A stretch of DNA of 51,101 nt from contig NZ_BDBL01000004.1 of assembly GCF_001612965.1 (NCBI RefSeq), forward strand, positions 1 through 51,101, given 5' to 3'. This DNA is from Nocardia kruczakiae NBRC 101016. Its GTDB lineage: Bacteria > Actinomycetota > Actinomycetes > Mycobacteriales > Mycobacteriaceae. Position numbers and translations under genes: made by a program. Within the stretch, counting starts at the first letter, position 1. Each line of letters begins with the position of its first letter. This document shows, in pieces, positions 43,734 to 51,101 of the stretch. The notes under the pieces are model-generated. The model was not told the DNA's origin. It saw only the letters and a list, made by a program, of their open reading frames with translations, and did no database searches.

Positions 43734-44990
43734 CTAACCGGTGCGGCGGACCAGACCGTCGGTATCGATGCTGACCTGATTTCCGGTGTGGAACCAGCTG
43801 CCCGTGAAGCGCGATTCGGTGGTCTGCGGGTCGTTCCAGTAGCGCGGGGTGATATTCGGTCCGCGACAGAGCAATTCGCCGCTACCGACCCCCGCCCGCG
43901 GCCCCCACAGCGCCAATTCCGTACCGCCGAACGGGAATCCGAGAACGTCGCGGCCGGGCGTCGCGCCGCTGTCCACCAGCGCCAGCCCGATACCGCTGGT
44001 TTCGGTCGCACCCCAGACCGACCACTGCCGGGCCAGCGGGAACACCTCGCGCAGCGCCTCGGCGACGATTTCCGCGGTGCCGGCGTCGGTCGCGGCCAGT
44101 TCGGCGCGATGTCCCGCACTGCACACCTGGCGCACGCCCTCCGCCCGCAATCCGGCGAGTTCGGGCAGCAGGCCCGCGAAGATGCGGGGCGTCGCGGCCA
44201 CCATATCGATGCGTTCGGCGACGATCGTCTCGGCGATCATGGCCGGGTCCGGGGCGAGGACGACCGTGCCGCCCACGGCGAAGGTCGGCAGCAGTTGATC
44301 GACGCAGCCGCTCGCGTGGGCCAGCGGCATCAGGACCAGATTGCGCAATCCCTCGGTCGGCAGATCGAAGGCCCCCACCACCGAACGCACCGCCGACAGC
44401 AGATTCTCGTTGGTCAGCTCGACACCGCGCGGACCGCCCGGCGCCTCCGAGAAACCCTGGCCCGCAGCGCCGCTGGTGTAGCACAGCAGGGCGAGCTCGG
44501 TCAGCGAGGCGCCGTCGTCGATGAAGGCCGCTCCGTCGGGGAAATCGGCGTAACCGGCCTCGGCGCCGCCGCCGTCGAGGACGAAATCCGCGCAGCTGTC
44601 CGCGATCACCTGGGCGGCGACGGCATCGGGCAGTCCGTCGTGCACCAGCACCGGCACCGCACCGGACAGCAGGGCGCCGAGGAAGGCCTGCACCCAGCGC
44701 GCACCCACCGGCATCCGCACGGCAACCCGGTCGCCGTAGCCGATTCCGTGTTCCTGCAGTCCGCCGGCGATCCGGGAAGCGGCATGCCACAGCTGCCGGT
44801 AGGTCAGCCGCGGCCCGCCGATTTCGACGACCGCCTCCCGGGCCGAGAACGCGTGTACCTGCACATCGAGTAGTTCGGTGAGGGCCGGATTCAGATTCCC
44901 GTACCGCAGCACACCGTCGGCTCCGCGAGCAAGAGGGTTGCCGCACCACGGATTTCGCGTCTGCGGATATTCGATCAGAAGCTGCGTCAT
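43734..44990 (-). CDS. Acyl-adenylate ligase N-domain, lacks C-terminal domain
   Basis: This encodes 418 aa; the ATG at 44990 follows GGAGGGACTTG. It matches the large N-domain of AMP-binding acyl-CoA synthetases (RLTYRQLWHAASRIAGGL, WGATE). It stops just after the hinge region HTGNQVSIDTDG (401-412), so the C-domain of about 110-130 residues with the catalytic Lys is absent. The usual TGD is TGN (404). The phosphate-binding loop YTSGxTGxPKG is YTSGAAGQGFSEAPGGPRG (171-189), with an insert and Arg for Lys. The convergent gene begins 24 bp away, so no separate C-domain follows. It may bind acyl or nucleotide ligands without catalysis, or be a relic. Confidence 0.85.
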   Translation of the reverse strand: MTQLLIEYPQTRNPWCGNPLARGADGVLRYGNLNPALTELLDVQVHAFSAREAVVEIGGPRLTYRQLWHAASRIAGGLQEHGIGYGDRVAVRMPVGARWVQAFLGALLSGAVPVLVHDGLPDAVAAQVIADSCADFVLDGGGAEAGYADFPDGAAFIDDGASLTELALLCYTSGAAGQGFSEAPGGPRGVELTNENLLSAVRSVVGAFDLPTEGLRNLVLMPLAHASGCVDQLLPTFAVGGTVVLAPDPAMIAETIVAERIDMVAATPRIFAGLLPELAGLRAEGVRQVCSAGHRAELAATDAGTAEIVAEALREVFPLARQWSVWGATETSGIGLALVDSGATPGRDVLGFPFGGTELALWGPRAGVGSGELLCRGPNITPRYWNDPQTTESRFTGSWFHTGNQVSIDTDGLVRRTG

Positions 44991-45084
44991 CAAGTCCCTC
45001 CGGATGCCTCGATCAACAGGCACCTGTGACTATATGACGCAGATCACAATCATGGGGCGTTAGGCGACAAAGATGTCCGAGCGA

Positions 45085-45879
45085 TCACCGCCCGGTGTAG
45101 CTCGCCTTCCCCGGGCCCACCTCGAGGAAGCTGCGCACCGCGCCCCGCAAATCCTCGGTGTCGAACAGTTCGCCGGAGACCTTGGGCGTCACCGAATCGG
45201 CATGTTCGACGCCGCCGGACCGCCAGGCCTCGATGATCTGCTTGGTGGCCGCGTGCGCCCGAGTCGGGCCGTCGGCGAGGCGGGCGGCCAGCGCCCGGGC
45301 CGCGGCGTCGACATCCTCGTGCACCGCGTTGACCACACCCCAGTCGGCGAGGGTGGCCGCGTCGTACAAATCGCCGGTCATGACCAGTTCCCGGGCCCGG
45401 CCGGAACCGGCGCGCTCGGCCAGTCGCTGCGGGCCGCCCATCGACGGCGTCAGGCCCACGACCGTCTCCACCAGCCCGAACTTGGCCTTCGGCGCGGCCA
45501 GCAGGATGTCGCAGGCCAGCGAGATCTCGAAGGCCGCGGTCAGGGTGAGCCCGTGGGCGGCGAAGACCACCGGGCACGGCAGCGCCTCGACCGGGTGGAT
45601 GATGCCCTGGAACAGGCGCTGCCACAACTCGGCGCCCTGATCCACGCTCAATCCGTCGAATTCGTGGACGTCGACGCCGCCGGAGACCACCTTGCCCTCG
45701 GCGCGGATCAACAGCGCCCGCGGCGGGTTCGCGGTCAGCTCGGCGAGATCGGTGGCGAGCGATCCCAGCAGCGCCGAATCGAACAGGTTCAACGGCGGAT
45801 GGTCGATGGTGATGATCGCGAGCTGGGCGCCGGCCTCGGTCTCGGTCCGCTCCAACCGGGTGGGTTTCGAATCGCTCAT
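45085..45879 (-). CDS. Enoyl-CoA hydratase/isomerase family protein
   Basis: This encodes 264 aa. The crotonase fold is clear from ALLIRAEGKVVSGGVDVHEF and FEISLACDILLAAPKAKFGLVE. The two glutamates of hydratases are present (E118 in FEISLACD and E138 in GLVET), so activity is likely. The oxyanion-hole motif usually G-G-G is TAA in LTAAFE, a modest change that also occurs in isomerases and hydrolases of the superfamily. It lies 94 bp upstream of the truncated acyl ligase on the same strand. Confidence 0.9.
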   Translation of the reverse strand: MSDSKPTRLERTETEAGAQLAIITIDHPPLNLFDSALLGSLATDLAELTANPPRALLIRAEGKVVSGGVDVHEFDGLSVDQGAELWQRLFQGIIHPVEALPCPVVFAAHGLTLTAAFEISLACDILLAAPKAKFGLVETVVGLTPSMGGPQRLAERAGSGRARELVMTGDLYDAATLADWGVVNAVHEDVDAAARALAARLADGPTRAHAATKQIIEAWRSGGVEHADSVTPKVSGELFDTEDLRGAVRSFLEVGPGKASYTGR

Positions 45880-45944
45880 CGGCCGAATCTATCCAGAAGG
45901 GGACGTCACCGGTACCCCGGCCGCCGGTCTGCCAGACTGGTGCG

Positions 45945-46982
45945 GTGGATACCTCGCCGACCGAGAACGCCGGTTCGAACACCGCGACCTATGTCGAGCC
46001 CGGCGAATTCAAGCGCGACACGAACTACATCACCACCCGGATCACCGCCGACGGCCGCGACGGCTATCCCGTCGAACCGCAGCGCTATCGGCTGATCGCG
46101 GCGCGGGCCTGCCCGTGGGCCAACCGCACCCTGATCGTGCGGCGGCTGCTCGGCCTGGAACAGGTGATCTCGCTGGGATTGTGCGGGCCGACCCACGACA
46201 AACGCAGCTGGACCTTCGACCTCGATCCGGGCGAGGTGGACCCGGTGCTGGGCATCCACTTCCTGCGCGATGCCTACCTCGCGCGCGATCCGGAGTATCC
46301 GCGCGGCATCACGGTCCCGGCGGTGGTGGACGTGCCGACCGGCCAGGTGGCCACCAACGACTACCCGCAGATCACGCTCGACTTCTCTACCGAATGGACG
46401 CAGTTCCATCGGCCGGGCGCGCCGCAGCTGTATCCCGAACCGCTGCGCGCCGAGATCGATCAGGTGAATCGGCGCGTCTACACCGAGGTCAACAACGGCG
46501 TCTACCGCTGCGGCTTCGCCGGCAGCCAGGACGCCTACGACGCCGCCTACGACCGGCTGTTCACCGCGCTGGACTGGCTGTCGGAACGGTTGAGCGACCA
46601 GCGCTATCTGGTCGGCGACACCATCACCGAGGCCGATGTGCGGCTGTTCACCACGCTGGTGCGGTTCGACCCGGTGTATCACGGCCATTTCAAGTGCAAT
46701 CGGAACAAGCTGACCGAACAGCCGGTGCTGTGGGCGTATGCCCGCGATCTGTTCCAGACCCCCGGCTTCGGCGATACCGTCGACTTCACCCAGATCAAGC
46801 GGCACTACTACGTCGTGCACAGCGATATCAATCCGACCGGGATCGTGCCGAAGGGTCCGGAACTGTCGGACTGGCTCACGCCGCACGGGCGAGAAGCATT
46901 GGGCGGCAAGCCCTTCGGCGACGGCACCCCACCTCCGCCGCCCCTGCCCGGGGAACGCGTCCCGGCCGCCGACTGGGCCTGA
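45945..46982 (+). CDS. Glutathionyl-hydroquinone reductase-like protein (ECM4/YqjG type)
   Basis: This encodes 345 aa from a GTG at 45945. The catalytic segment ARACPWANRTLIVRRLLGL has the C-P-W-A motif of xi-class glutathione transferases. The C-terminal helical domain follows (RCGFAGSQDAYDAAYDRLFTALDWLSERL, FTTLVRFDPVYHGHFKCN). These enzymes reduce glutathionyl-hydroquinones. Actinobacteria generally make mycothiol, so the true thiol partner is uncertain. The end is Pro-rich. A strong terminator follows. Confidence 0.92.
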   Translation: MDTSPTENAGSNTATYVEPGEFKRDTNYITTRITADGRDGYPVEPQRYRLIAARACPWANRTLIVRRLLGLEQVISLGLCGPTHDKRSWTFDLDPGEVDPVLGIHFLRDAYLARDPEYPRGITVPAVVDVPTGQVATNDYPQITLDFSTEWTQFHRPGAPQLYPEPLRAEIDQVNRRVYTEVNNGVYRCGFAGSQDAYDAAYDRLFTALDWLSERLSDQRYLVGDTITEADVRLFTTLVRFDPVYHGHFKCNRNKLTEQPVLWAYARDLFQTPGFGDTVDFTQIKRHYYVVHSDINPTGIVPKGPELSDWLTPHGREALGGKPFGDGTPPPPPLPGERVPAADWA

Positions 46983-46988
46983 GCATCA

Positions 46989-47024
46989 CCGGTGCGCGGA
47001 GGCGGTCGTCCGCCTCCGCACCGG
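46989..47024. terminator. Strong bidirectional hairpin terminator
   Basis: GCGGAGGCGG (46996-47005) pairs perfectly with CCGCCTCCGC (47010-47019) around a TCGT loop. An outer CCGGT/ACCGG pair extends the stem past a 2-nt bulge. It lies between the convergent GST-like gene (stop 46982) and the glyoxalase gene (stop 47037). Confidence 0.88.
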
Positions 47025-47036
47025 ATCGTCGTTTCG

Positions 47037-47465
47037 TTATGCGGTGGTTCCGGCGTAGGTGCCGAAGCTCCAGAACACGCCCTCGGGATCGCGGCAGGTG
47101 AACCCGCGCGAGCCGTAGTCCTCGTCGCGGAGTCCGCGCACGATGGTCGCCCCGGCGTCGCGGGCGCGTTCGAAGAGGCCGTCCGGATCGTCGACGACGA
47201 TGTACACCGAGCCGGTCCCCGGCGGCTGCTCGCAGAGCGCGGAATCGTCGCGCTGCGAACCGAGCATTATCCCGCCGCCGCCGGGCCAGCCGAGTTCGGC
47301 GTGCTGGACCACCTCGCCGGTGCCGTAGCGGGCGACCTCGACGAAGCCGAAGGCCCGTTGCAGGAAATCGATCGCCGCCGGGGCGTCACGGTAGATGAAC
47401 GTCGGCCACACCGGGGCCGTCTTGGTTGCGGTTTCGGTCGTTGCGGTATGGGTTGTTTCGGTCAT
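47037..47465 (-). CDS. Glyoxalase/bleomycin-resistance family protein
   Basis: This encodes 142 aa from ATG 47465. After a Thr-rich start the VOC fold is clear: TFIYRDAPAAIDFLQRAFGF, then GTGSVYIVVDDPDGLFERARDAGA and RGFTCRDPEGVFWSFGTY. Members isomerise, ring-open or sequester ligands; a metal centre is likely from H97-like and E-containing strands but I cannot place each ligand securely. The start lies inside the 3' end of the AraC gene (80-nt overlap), so translation is probably coupled. Confidence 0.87.
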   Translation of the reverse strand: MTETTHTATTETATKTAPVWPTFIYRDAPAAIDFLQRAFGFVEVARYGTGEVVQHAELGWPGGGGIMLGSQRDDSALCEQPPGTGSVYIVVDDPDGLFERARDAGATIVRGLRDEDYGSRGFTCRDPEGVFWSFGTYAGTTA

Positions 47466-48330
47466 GGTCCCAGCCTTTCTCGCTCGCCACCCCGTCGTCT
47501 TGGACGAATGGGAACACCTCGCGGGCACGCCACACCGAGGGCGGGCAACCGGCCGATTCGCGCCATTCGCGGGCCATATGGGCCTGGTCGTAGTAGCCGG
47601 TCGCGGCGGCGACCTCGGCGATGCTCACCTCGGGGCGGCGCAACAGCCGATGGGAGACCTCGAACCGGGTCAACCGCGCCGCCTCCTTCGGCGTGATACC
47701 GAATTCACCGGCGAATCGCGCGGCGAGATGTCTTCTGCTCCAGCCGATCTCGTGCGCCACCCGGGCGACCGCGGGTGCGCCCGCGGGGTCGGTCAGCAGC
47801 CGCCAGGCCCGGCGGAGAGTGGCGTCCATCTCGAGCCGGCGCGGATCGAGCGCGGCGACCCGCGCGCAGAAGACCTCGTCCAGCACCGCGAACCGGGTCC
47901 GCCAGTCGGAGGTCGCGGTGATCCGCTCACGCACCCGCTCGGCGTCGGGTCCCAGTAGATCCGACAGGTCGACGATCCACTCCCCCAGCTCACCGGCCGG
48001 AATTCCGAACAGCGCCCGCGCGCCCAGTGGTGTGACGGCCAATTGGATGCCGTGCTGGTAGCCGTTGTGCGCGATCAGCGTCGGTCGCAGGGTCAGTCCG
48101 CCGGCCAGCGCGTCCCAGCGGCCGCCGGCCTGCTCGGGATGGGAGGACACCGGCACCTCGATCGGTTCGCCGATGGTGAGGATCACGGTGATCGTGGTAC
48201 TCGGCATACCGACGTGCACGCCCGGGTCGAAGCCGTGCAGCAGATATCCGTCGTAGCGGCCGAGGTAGGGCCGCAACGACGGGGCCGGCAACCGGCGCGC
48301 TCCCGCGGAGACACCACTCACCTCCTCCAC
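47386..48330 (-). CDS. AraC-family transcriptional regulator
   Basis: This encodes 314 aa if started at GTG 48330; GTG 48321 is also possible, and both lie in a GGAGGAGG-type sequence. The C-terminal helix-turn-helix pair is typical: VARVAHEIGWSRRHLAARFAGEFGITPKEAARLTR and VSIAEVAAATGYYDQAHMAREW. The N-terminal 180 residues are a sensor domain of the kind found in mycobacterial AraC proteins. It overlaps the glyoxalase gene by 80 nt at its end, so it likely regulates that gene and itself. Confidence 0.9.
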   Translation of the reverse strand: MEEVSGVSAGARRLPAPSLRPYLGRYDGYLLHGFDPGVHVGMPSTTITVILTIGEPIEVPVSSHPEQAGGRWDALAGGLTLRPTLIAHNGYQHGIQLAVTPLGARALFGIPAGELGEWIVDLSDLLGPDAERVRERITATSDWRTRFAVLDEVFCARVAALDPRRLEMDATLRRAWRLLTDPAGAPAVARVAHEIGWSRRHLAARFAGEFGITPKEAARLTRFEVSHRLLRRPEVSIAEVAAATGYYDQAHMAREWRESAGCPPSVWRAREVFPFVQDDGVASEKGWDHDRNNPYRNDRNRNQDGPGVADVHLP

Positions 48331-48483
48331 GGTAGGCGTCGCGCGGGCCCGGCGGAACCGGACCCGGGCGCGGTTCGTTGCACGGTGGACGGCCGTATCG
48401 GCCACCGTCGCCGACTTCGTCCGCGGCCGTCGGACCGGCACCACTAGAGTTTGTGCCGACCGGACGAGAGGGGTGCGTTACCG

Positions 48484-49230
48484 ATGTTCGACAGCGGCGT
48501 GGAAAAGGCCGTGCGGTCACTGCTGGACAACGGGGCACAAGTGCAGGCTCCCGCGGTCGCGAAGTACGTCGACCGGTTCCGCCGATCCCATCCGGACGAG
48601 AGTCCGGCCCAGATTCTCGACCGGCTGGAGAAGATCTACCTCACGACCGTGACCGGCAGCGGCACCGCGGTCGGGGCCACCGCCGCCGTCCCGGGTGTCG
48701 GAACCCTGACCTCGCTCGCGGCGATGAGCGCGGAAACCACCTTCTTCATCGAGGCCTCGGCCGTCTTCACCCTCGCCGTCGCCGCCGTGCACGGCATCGC
48801 CCCCGAGGACAAGGAACGCCGGCGCGCGCTGGTGCTGGCAGTGGTGCTCGGCGAGAGCGGTATGGAGATCGTGCAGCAGAGCGTGGGCCATTCGGCCAAG
48901 AACTGGGGCACGCTGCTGGCGGAGCGGATACCGGGCATCAAGGGAATGAACGAATCACTGATGAAACGATTCGTCGTCCAGTTCATCACCAAACGCAGCA
49001 TGCTCATGTTCGGCAAGGTGCTCCCGGCCGGAATCGGCGCGGCCATCGGAGGATTCGGTAACCGGGCCCTGGGGAAGAATGTGATCGCCAACGCGCACAA
49101 GGCATTCGGGCCCGCGCCGATGCGGTGGTCCGGCGGTACCGCGCGCGGCACCGTGATCGACGCGGATCCGCTTCCGGCACTGGGTGATCCGGACGGCACG
49201 GCCTCCGGTTCGACGGCCGAGCAGCGATGA
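48484..49230 (+). CDS. Gly/Ala-rich membrane-associated protein (EcsC-like)
   Basis: This encodes 248 aa from ATG 48484, with GAGAGGGG about ten bases upstream. The segment TGSGTAVGATAAVPGVGTL and the following hydrophobic stretch FFIEASAVFTLAVAAVHGI resemble EcsC-type proteins. A second hydrophobic run is GKVLPAGIGAAIGGFGNRALG. The remaining residues are helical. The function of this family is not defined. Its stop overlaps the ABC ATPase start by ATGA, so it is probably an accessory part of the transporter encoded downstream. Confidence 0.75.
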   Translation: MFDSGVEKAVRSLLDNGAQVQAPAVAKYVDRFRRSHPDESPAQILDRLEKIYLTTVTGSGTAVGATAAVPGVGTLTSLAAMSAETTFFIEASAVFTLAVAAVHGIAPEDKERRRALVLAVVLGESGMEIVQQSVGHSAKNWGTLLAERIPGIKGMNESLMKRFVVQFITKRSMLMFGKVLPAGIGAAIGGFGNRALGKNVIANAHKAFGPAPMRWSGGTARGTVIDADPLPALGDPDGTASGSTAEQR

Positions 49231-50156
49231 GCGCGGCCCGCTCGCTCGCCGTCTCGATCAGCGGACTGCACAAACAGTTCGAGGGTCTCGTGGCCCTGCG
49301 CGACGTCTCGTTCACCGTTCCGGCCGGCACCACCGCGGCCCTGGTCGGCCCGCCCGGCTCCGGAAAATCCACGCTCATCGACATTCTGCTCGGATTGCTG
49401 CGCGCGGATTCCGGTATCGCCGAGGCCCCGGGCGGCGGCGGGATCGGCGCGGTACTGCAGCCGCGCGGTCTGCATCCGGCCCGGACCGTACGAGCCCAGT
49501 TGCGGATATACGCGGCCGCGGCCGGCGTGGACGACGACCGGGTGGACGCGATGCTCGCGACGCTGCGCCTCGGCGAGGCCGCCACGACGCGGGTGCGCGA
49601 TGTCCCCGAGAGCCTGCGCACGCGGCTGGCCTTGGCGCAGGCACTGCTCGCACAGCCGCGCCTGCTGGTGCTCGACGACCCGTTCGACGGCCTCGAATCG
49701 GCCGAGCGGGCATGGCTTTTCGATTATCTGCGGGCTCACGCCCGCCGTGGTGGGACCACTCTGTTCACCTCGCAGAGCCTTGCCGCGGCCGTGCCGGTGT
49801 GCGATCAGGTGATCGTGCTCTCGGCCGGCTCGGTGGCCTATCAGGGCAGTCCGCGGCGGCTGCGGCGCAACCACCCGGATCGGCTGGTGGTCGCGGCGTC
49901 GAGTCCGATCGCGCTGGCCACGACGCTGGCCGCGCAGGGTTTTACCGACGCGGTCATGCGCGGCGACGGCAGGCTCGCCGTCGCCGACGCGTCGCGCAGC
50001 GAGATCGAGGCCGCCGCGGCGCTGGCGCGGGTCCACCTGGGCGAGGTGGTGGCCGAACCCGTCCATCCGGATCGGGTCCTGGCCATCCTCACCAAATCGT
50101 CCGCGCCCCCGGCCTATCCCGCCCCCGCCCCTGCGACCATGTACGGAACGCGATGA
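49227..50156 (+). CDS. ABC-2 transporter ATPase with altered catalytic motifs
   Basis: This encodes 309 aa; the ATG at 49227 overlaps the preceding stop. Walker A GPPGSGKST (41-49) and the Q-loop (Q78) are intact. The signature LSGGQ position reads VPESL (127-131), losing the Ser and both Gly. Walker B is LLVLDDP with D151 for the catalytic Glu. The switch His position is Gln183 in TSQSL. The C-terminal 100 residues are the usual ABC-2 extension. So nucleotide binding should persist while hydrolysis may be slow or absent. The permease start overlaps by ATGA. Confidence 0.9.
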   Translation: MSAARSLAVSISGLHKQFEGLVALRDVSFTVPAGTTAALVGPPGSGKSTLIDILLGLLRADSGIAEAPGGGGIGAVLQPRGLHPARTVRAQLRIYAAAAGVDDDRVDAMLATLRLGEAATTRVRDVPESLRTRLALAQALLAQPRLLVLDDPFDGLESAERAWLFDYLRAHARRGGTTLFTSQSLAAAVPVCDQVIVLSAGSVAYQGSPRRLRRNHPDRLVVAASSPIALATTLAAQGFTDAVMRGDGRLAVADASRSEIEAAAALARVHLGEVVAEPVHPDRVLAILTKSSAPPAYPAPAPATMYGTR

Positions 50157-50947
50157 TGCTGCCGACCCTGCCGACCGTTCCCGCCGAGGTGAGCCGGGCG
50201 GCGACCGCCGAACTCCGCAAGATCACCGCGGTGCGCTCGGGATGGCTGCTGCCCCCGATGCTCGCGGCCGTCGCCTTCGTCGTCGCCTCGGCGTCCGCGG
50301 TGCGCGGCTCGGGCCCGCAACCGCACGAGGCACTGGCGACCGGAACGGCGACCGTCGGCCTGTACCTGGCGATCGCGGTGGCGGTGAGTGCGGCGGCGAT
50401 CGGCGGCGCGGTCACCGCGGGCGACGAGTACCGCTACCGCAGCATGGGGCTCACCGCACTGTTCACCCCCGACCGAGATGTGCTCTTCGGCGCGAAAGCC
50501 GGTGTGGCCGCGATCTATTCGCTGGTGCTCGCGGCGTGTGCGGAGGTCGGCGCGGCGGTGGGCCTGCTGGCGTTCGGGCGGCACACCGTCGAATTCGGCT
50601 GGCGGCTGGTCGGGGTCTTCGGCGGTGGCCTGCTCGCGGCGGTGTGCTGGGGCGTGATCGGAGTGAGCCTGGGGTTGCTGGTGCGATCGCCGAATCTGGC
50701 TGTCATCGCGATGGCGGGATGGGTGTTCATTCTGGAACCGCTCATCTGGCTGGTCGCCAAGGGCGCGGGAATCGCGGGCGTCGTGGTGCTGCTGCCGGGT
50801 TCGGCCACCATCGGCACGGTCGCGGTCGGTTCCTTCCCGGAGAGTCCCTTCCTGCCGCCCAATGCGGCCTCGGCCGTGGTGCTGGTGATCTGGGCCGTCG
50901 CCGCCGGGGCGGCCGGTTGGTGGTACCTGCGCACGCGCGACATCTGA
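50153..50947 (+). CDS. ABC-2 type transporter permease
   Basis: This encodes 264 aa; the ATG at 50153 overlaps the ATPase stop. Six hydrophobic segments can be seen, from LLPPMLAAVAFVVASAS to VVLVIWAVAAGAAGWWYL, with the EYRYRSMGLTALFTP loop between the second and third typical of ABC-2 permeases for drugs, lipids or lantibiotics. It forms a transporter with the degenerate ATPase. The substrate is unknown. Confidence 0.9.
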   Translation: MMLPTLPTVPAEVSRAATAELRKITAVRSGWLLPPMLAAVAFVVASASAVRGSGPQPHEALATGTATVGLYLAIAVAVSAAAIGGAVTAGDEYRYRSMGLTALFTPDRDVLFGAKAGVAAIYSLVLAACAEVGAAVGLLAFGRHTVEFGWRLVGVFGGGLLAAVCWGVIGVSLGLLVRSPNLAVIAMAGWVFILEPLIWLVAKGAGIAGVVVLLPGSATIGTVAVGSFPESPFLPPNAASAVVLVIWAVAAGAAGWWYLRTRDI

Positions 50948-51019
50948 TCCGCGCGGATTCACCCGCACGGGGTGCGGGAGATACCGGGTGTCGGGGGCCG
51001 TCGGTACCGTCGAATCGAC

Positions 51020-51101
51020 ATGAACGACACCGAAACCCTCGACTCCGGACCCGGTCGCGACGCCGGCTCGGCCGCAGCGGCGCCGTCCCGTGAGCGGTCC
51101 G
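51020..51101 (+). CDS. Start of an unidentified gene, runs off window
   Basis: An ATG at 51020 opens a frame that continues to the window end (about 27 residues, rich in Asp, Gly, Ala and Ser). No ribosome-binding site or motif is visible, so this is tentative. Confidence 0.35.
   Translation, partial: MNDTETLDSGPGRDAGSAAAAPSRERS

Noticed and set aside
43711..43742. ACCGGT repeats between the phosphatase and acyl-ligase stops as a terminator
   Set aside because: Each copy is self-complementary and the possible stem is short; the evidence is too weak to call.

Overview
The window is about 51 kb of very GC-rich DNA, with dense genes on both strands, many GTG or TTG starts and frequent 4-nt stop/start overlaps. 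The content points to a Mycobacteriales actinobacterium, most likely Nocardia or a close relative. The main clues are an EspG chaperone beside PPE-like and YxxxD-bearing ESX substrates, a PknB-type kinase, an Rv3406-like alkyl sulfatase, a CaiB/BaiF CoA transferase, paired acyl-CoA dehydrogenases and an MptpB-like phosphatase. I saw no tRNA, rRNA, CRISPR array, transposase or phage gene. Family assignments come from motifs read in the translations and from memory of the families; no search was run.

Region 1 (1-11.9 kb) is the most unusual. A minus-strand unit encodes an SMC/RecF-like ATPase with a CxxC zinc hook, a coupled 139-aa protein and a YchJ-type SEC-C protein that runs off the window. 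Divergent from it is a tightly coupled plus-strand operon: SWIM zinc finger (probably fused to DUF5691), MoxR AAA+ ATPase, DUF5682 protein with two GxxH motifs, and VWA protein. This gene set matches the uncharacterised E. coli yehQ-yehL-yehM-yehP group and is my best candidate for an undescribed system. A small ORF and a zinc-ribbon protein follow.

Region 2 (12-25.3 kb) is accessory metabolism and transport. It holds a MacB/FtsX-type ABC exporter, a PAP2 phosphatase converging on a Ser/Thr kinase with overlapping 3' ends, endonuclease IV, then an Fe/2-oxoglutarate sulfatase, CoA transferase and HMG-CoA-lyase-like run. A TetR repressor diverges from an FAD monooxygenase whose start codon lies inside an inverted repeat. 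SnoaL-like and GNAT proteins follow.

Region 3 (25.3-33.5 kb) has a small membrane protein, a Pro/Thr-rich lipoprotein candidate, two adjacent acyl-CoA dehydrogenases, a methyltransferase, a DEAD-box RNA helicase, a nitrilase-family amidohydrolase with a long N-terminal extension and a phosphoribosyltransferase.

Region 4 (33.5-37.3 kb) is a five-gene minus-strand unit: alpha/beta hydrolase, EspC-like substrate, PPE-like substrate, EspG chaperone, gamma carbonic anhydrase.

Region 5 (37.4-51.1 kb) contains a 1118-aa TM0106-type nuclease-helicase homologue in which every recognisable catalytic motif is altered. After it come a PLP enzyme, a TetR-like protein without a DNA-binding domain, a tyrosine phosphatase, an acyl-adenylate ligase that ends at the hinge, enoyl-CoA hydratase, a glutathionyl-hydroquinone-reductase-like protein, a glyoxalase, an AraC regulator, a glycine/alanine-rich protein and an ABC-2 transporter whose ATPase has altered catalytic motifs. 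Intact but catalytically degenerate enzymes recur in this region.
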